Positions 5,644 through 6,280 of a DNA stretch of 6,280 bases are shown piece after piece. The notes beneath the pieces are model-generated. The model was not told the DNA's origin and did no database searches. It saw only the letters and a list, made by a program, of their open reading frames with translations. The stretch comes from Pseudomonadota bacterium (GTDB taxonomy: Bacteria; Pseudomonadota; Gammaproteobacteria; Steroidobacterales; Steroidobacteraceae), in assembly GCA_023433465.1 (NCBI GenBank), contig JAEZCR010000299.1, positions 1 to 6,280 on the forward strand, read 5' to 3'. The position numbers and the translations under genes are program-made. How positions within the stretch are numbered: the stretch's first letter is position 1; the number at the start of each line of letters is the position of its first letter.

Positions 5644-6280
5644 ATGCGCTCCCATTATTGCGGCCAGGTCAATGAAAAGCTGGTCGGTCAAGAGGTTACG
5701 GTCGCCGGCTGGGTCCATCGCCGCCGCGATCATGGCGGCGTCATTTTCGTGGACCTGCGCGACCGCGAGGGCCTCCTGCAGATCGTCATAGACCCGGACA
5801 ACAAGGCGCAGTTCGCCGAGGCCGAAAAACTGCGAAACGAGTTCGTGGTGCAGGTCCGCGGCCTCGTGCGCGAGCGGCCGGCCGGTACGGCCAACGCCAA
5901 CCTCGCCTCGGGCAAGGTCGAACTATTGGCCCGCGAACTGGTGACGTTGAACAAGTCCGAGCCTCTGCCGTTCCAGCTCGACGAGCACGTGAGCGAAGAA
6001 GTCCGGCTCAAGTACCGTTACATCGACCTGCGCCGCGATGACATGTCGCGCCGCCTGCGCCTGCGTCACAAGATCACGCGCGCGATGCGCCGGTACCTGG
6101 ACGACCAGGGTTTCGTCGACATCGAAACGCCGGTGCTCGGCAAGGCGACGCCGGAAGGCGCGCGCGACTATCTGGTCCCGTCGCGCACGCACGCGGGCAA
6201 GTTCTTCGCGCTGCCGCAGTCGCCGCAGATCTTCAAGCAGCTCCTGATGGTCGCGGGCTTCGACCGCTACTACCAGATCG
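5644..6280 (+). CDS. aspS: Aspartyl-tRNA synthetase, N-terminal 212 codons, 3' end outside window; probably non-discriminating
   Basis: A class II aminoacyl-tRNA synthetase that charges tRNA with aspartate in the cytoplasm; the usual bacterial length is about 590 residues, so roughly a third is visible. It opens MRSHYCGQV, the normal family start. Residues 1-100 are the OB-fold anticodon-binding domain, including WVHRRRDHGGVIF (23-35) and DLRDREGLLQ (37-46). The catalytic domain then begins: RLKYRYIDLRR (122-132), the motif 1 helix and strand (about 143-168), the flipping loop TPEGARDYLVPSR (169-181) and QSPQIFKQLLMVAGFDRYYQI (from 192) just before motif 2. The frame is open without interruption from the ATG to the window edge. 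His30 and Gly81 align with Pseudomonas aeruginosa His31 and Gly82, reported to let AspRS also accept tRNA-Asn, so the enzyme probably makes Asp-tRNA-Asn as well. Divergent from dsbA. Confidence 0.96.
   Translation, partial: MRSHYCGQVNEKLVGQEVTVAGWVHRRRDHGGVIFVDLRDREGLLQIVIDPDNKAQFAEAEKLRNEFVVQVRGLVRERPAGTANANLASGKVELLARELVTLNKSEPLPFQLDEHVSEEVRLKYRYIDLRRDDMSRRLRLRHKITRAMRRYLDDQGFVDIETPVLGKATPEGARDYLVPSRTHAGKFFALPQSPQIFKQLLMVAGFDRYYQI

Noticed and set aside
5508..5645. N-terminal extension of DsbA from the ATG at 5645
   Set aside because: It would put 46 unrelated residues before a clean signal peptide and overlap the aspS start; the ATG at 5507 has AAGG at proper spacing.
1..6280. tRNA, rRNA, CRISPR array, insertion sequence or att site
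   Set aside because: Intergenic space is only about 220 bases in total and shows no cloverleaf, spaced repeats, transposase fragments or paired direct repeats.

Overview
The window looks like a GC-rich proteobacterial chromosome, most likely gammaproteobacterial. The ClpB and AspRS translations closely resemble the remembered E. coli and Pseudomonas proteins, and an FmdB-family zinc-ribbon gene lies in the aspS neighbourhood, an arrangement seen in several gammaproteobacteria. I cannot assign a genus. No tRNA, rRNA, CRISPR array, insertion sequence or integrase was found.

Layout: (1) 1-1551 (+) is the C-terminal 516 codons of the disaggregase ClpB, cut by the left edge. (2) 1552-1622 is a short gap with a strong intrinsic-terminator-like hairpin whose loop contains a perfect TATAAT box. 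(3) 1623-2042 (+) is an FmdB-family zinc-ribbon protein with a long Lys/Ala/Ser/Glu then Lys/Pro/Arg tail. (4) 2057-3442 (+) is a fold-type I class III (GSA-like) PLP aminotransferase. (5) 3439-4803 (+) is a glutamine-synthetase-family ligase that starts inside the stop codon of the aminotransferase gene. (6) 4800-5507 (-) is a periplasmic DsbA-type thiol oxidoreductase, converging on the ligase gene with the two stop codons sharing TTAA. (7) 5508-5643 is a divergent promoter region. (8) 5644-6280 (+) is the first 212 codons of aspartyl-tRNA synthetase, cut by the right edge.

The flanks are housekeeping genes: protein quality control, disulfide formation and tRNA charging. The unusual part is the compact aminotransferase-ligase pair placed between fmdB and aspS. 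By eye alignment the ligase keeps the metal, ATP and glutamate-site residues of glutamine synthetase. It appears to have lost both acidic residues of the ammonium pocket, as expected for a gamma-glutamyl-amine ligase of the PuuA/GlnA3/GlnA4 type. The aminotransferase keeps the catalytic Lys and PLP-binding Asp but has atypical surrounding motifs. I infer a two-enzyme module in which an amine is made or consumed by transamination and gamma-glutamylated by the ligase; the substrate cannot be read from the sequence. Separately, the AspRS carries the His and Gly associated with non-discriminating AspRS, which suggests that Asn-tRNA is made by the GatCAB transamidation route in this organism.
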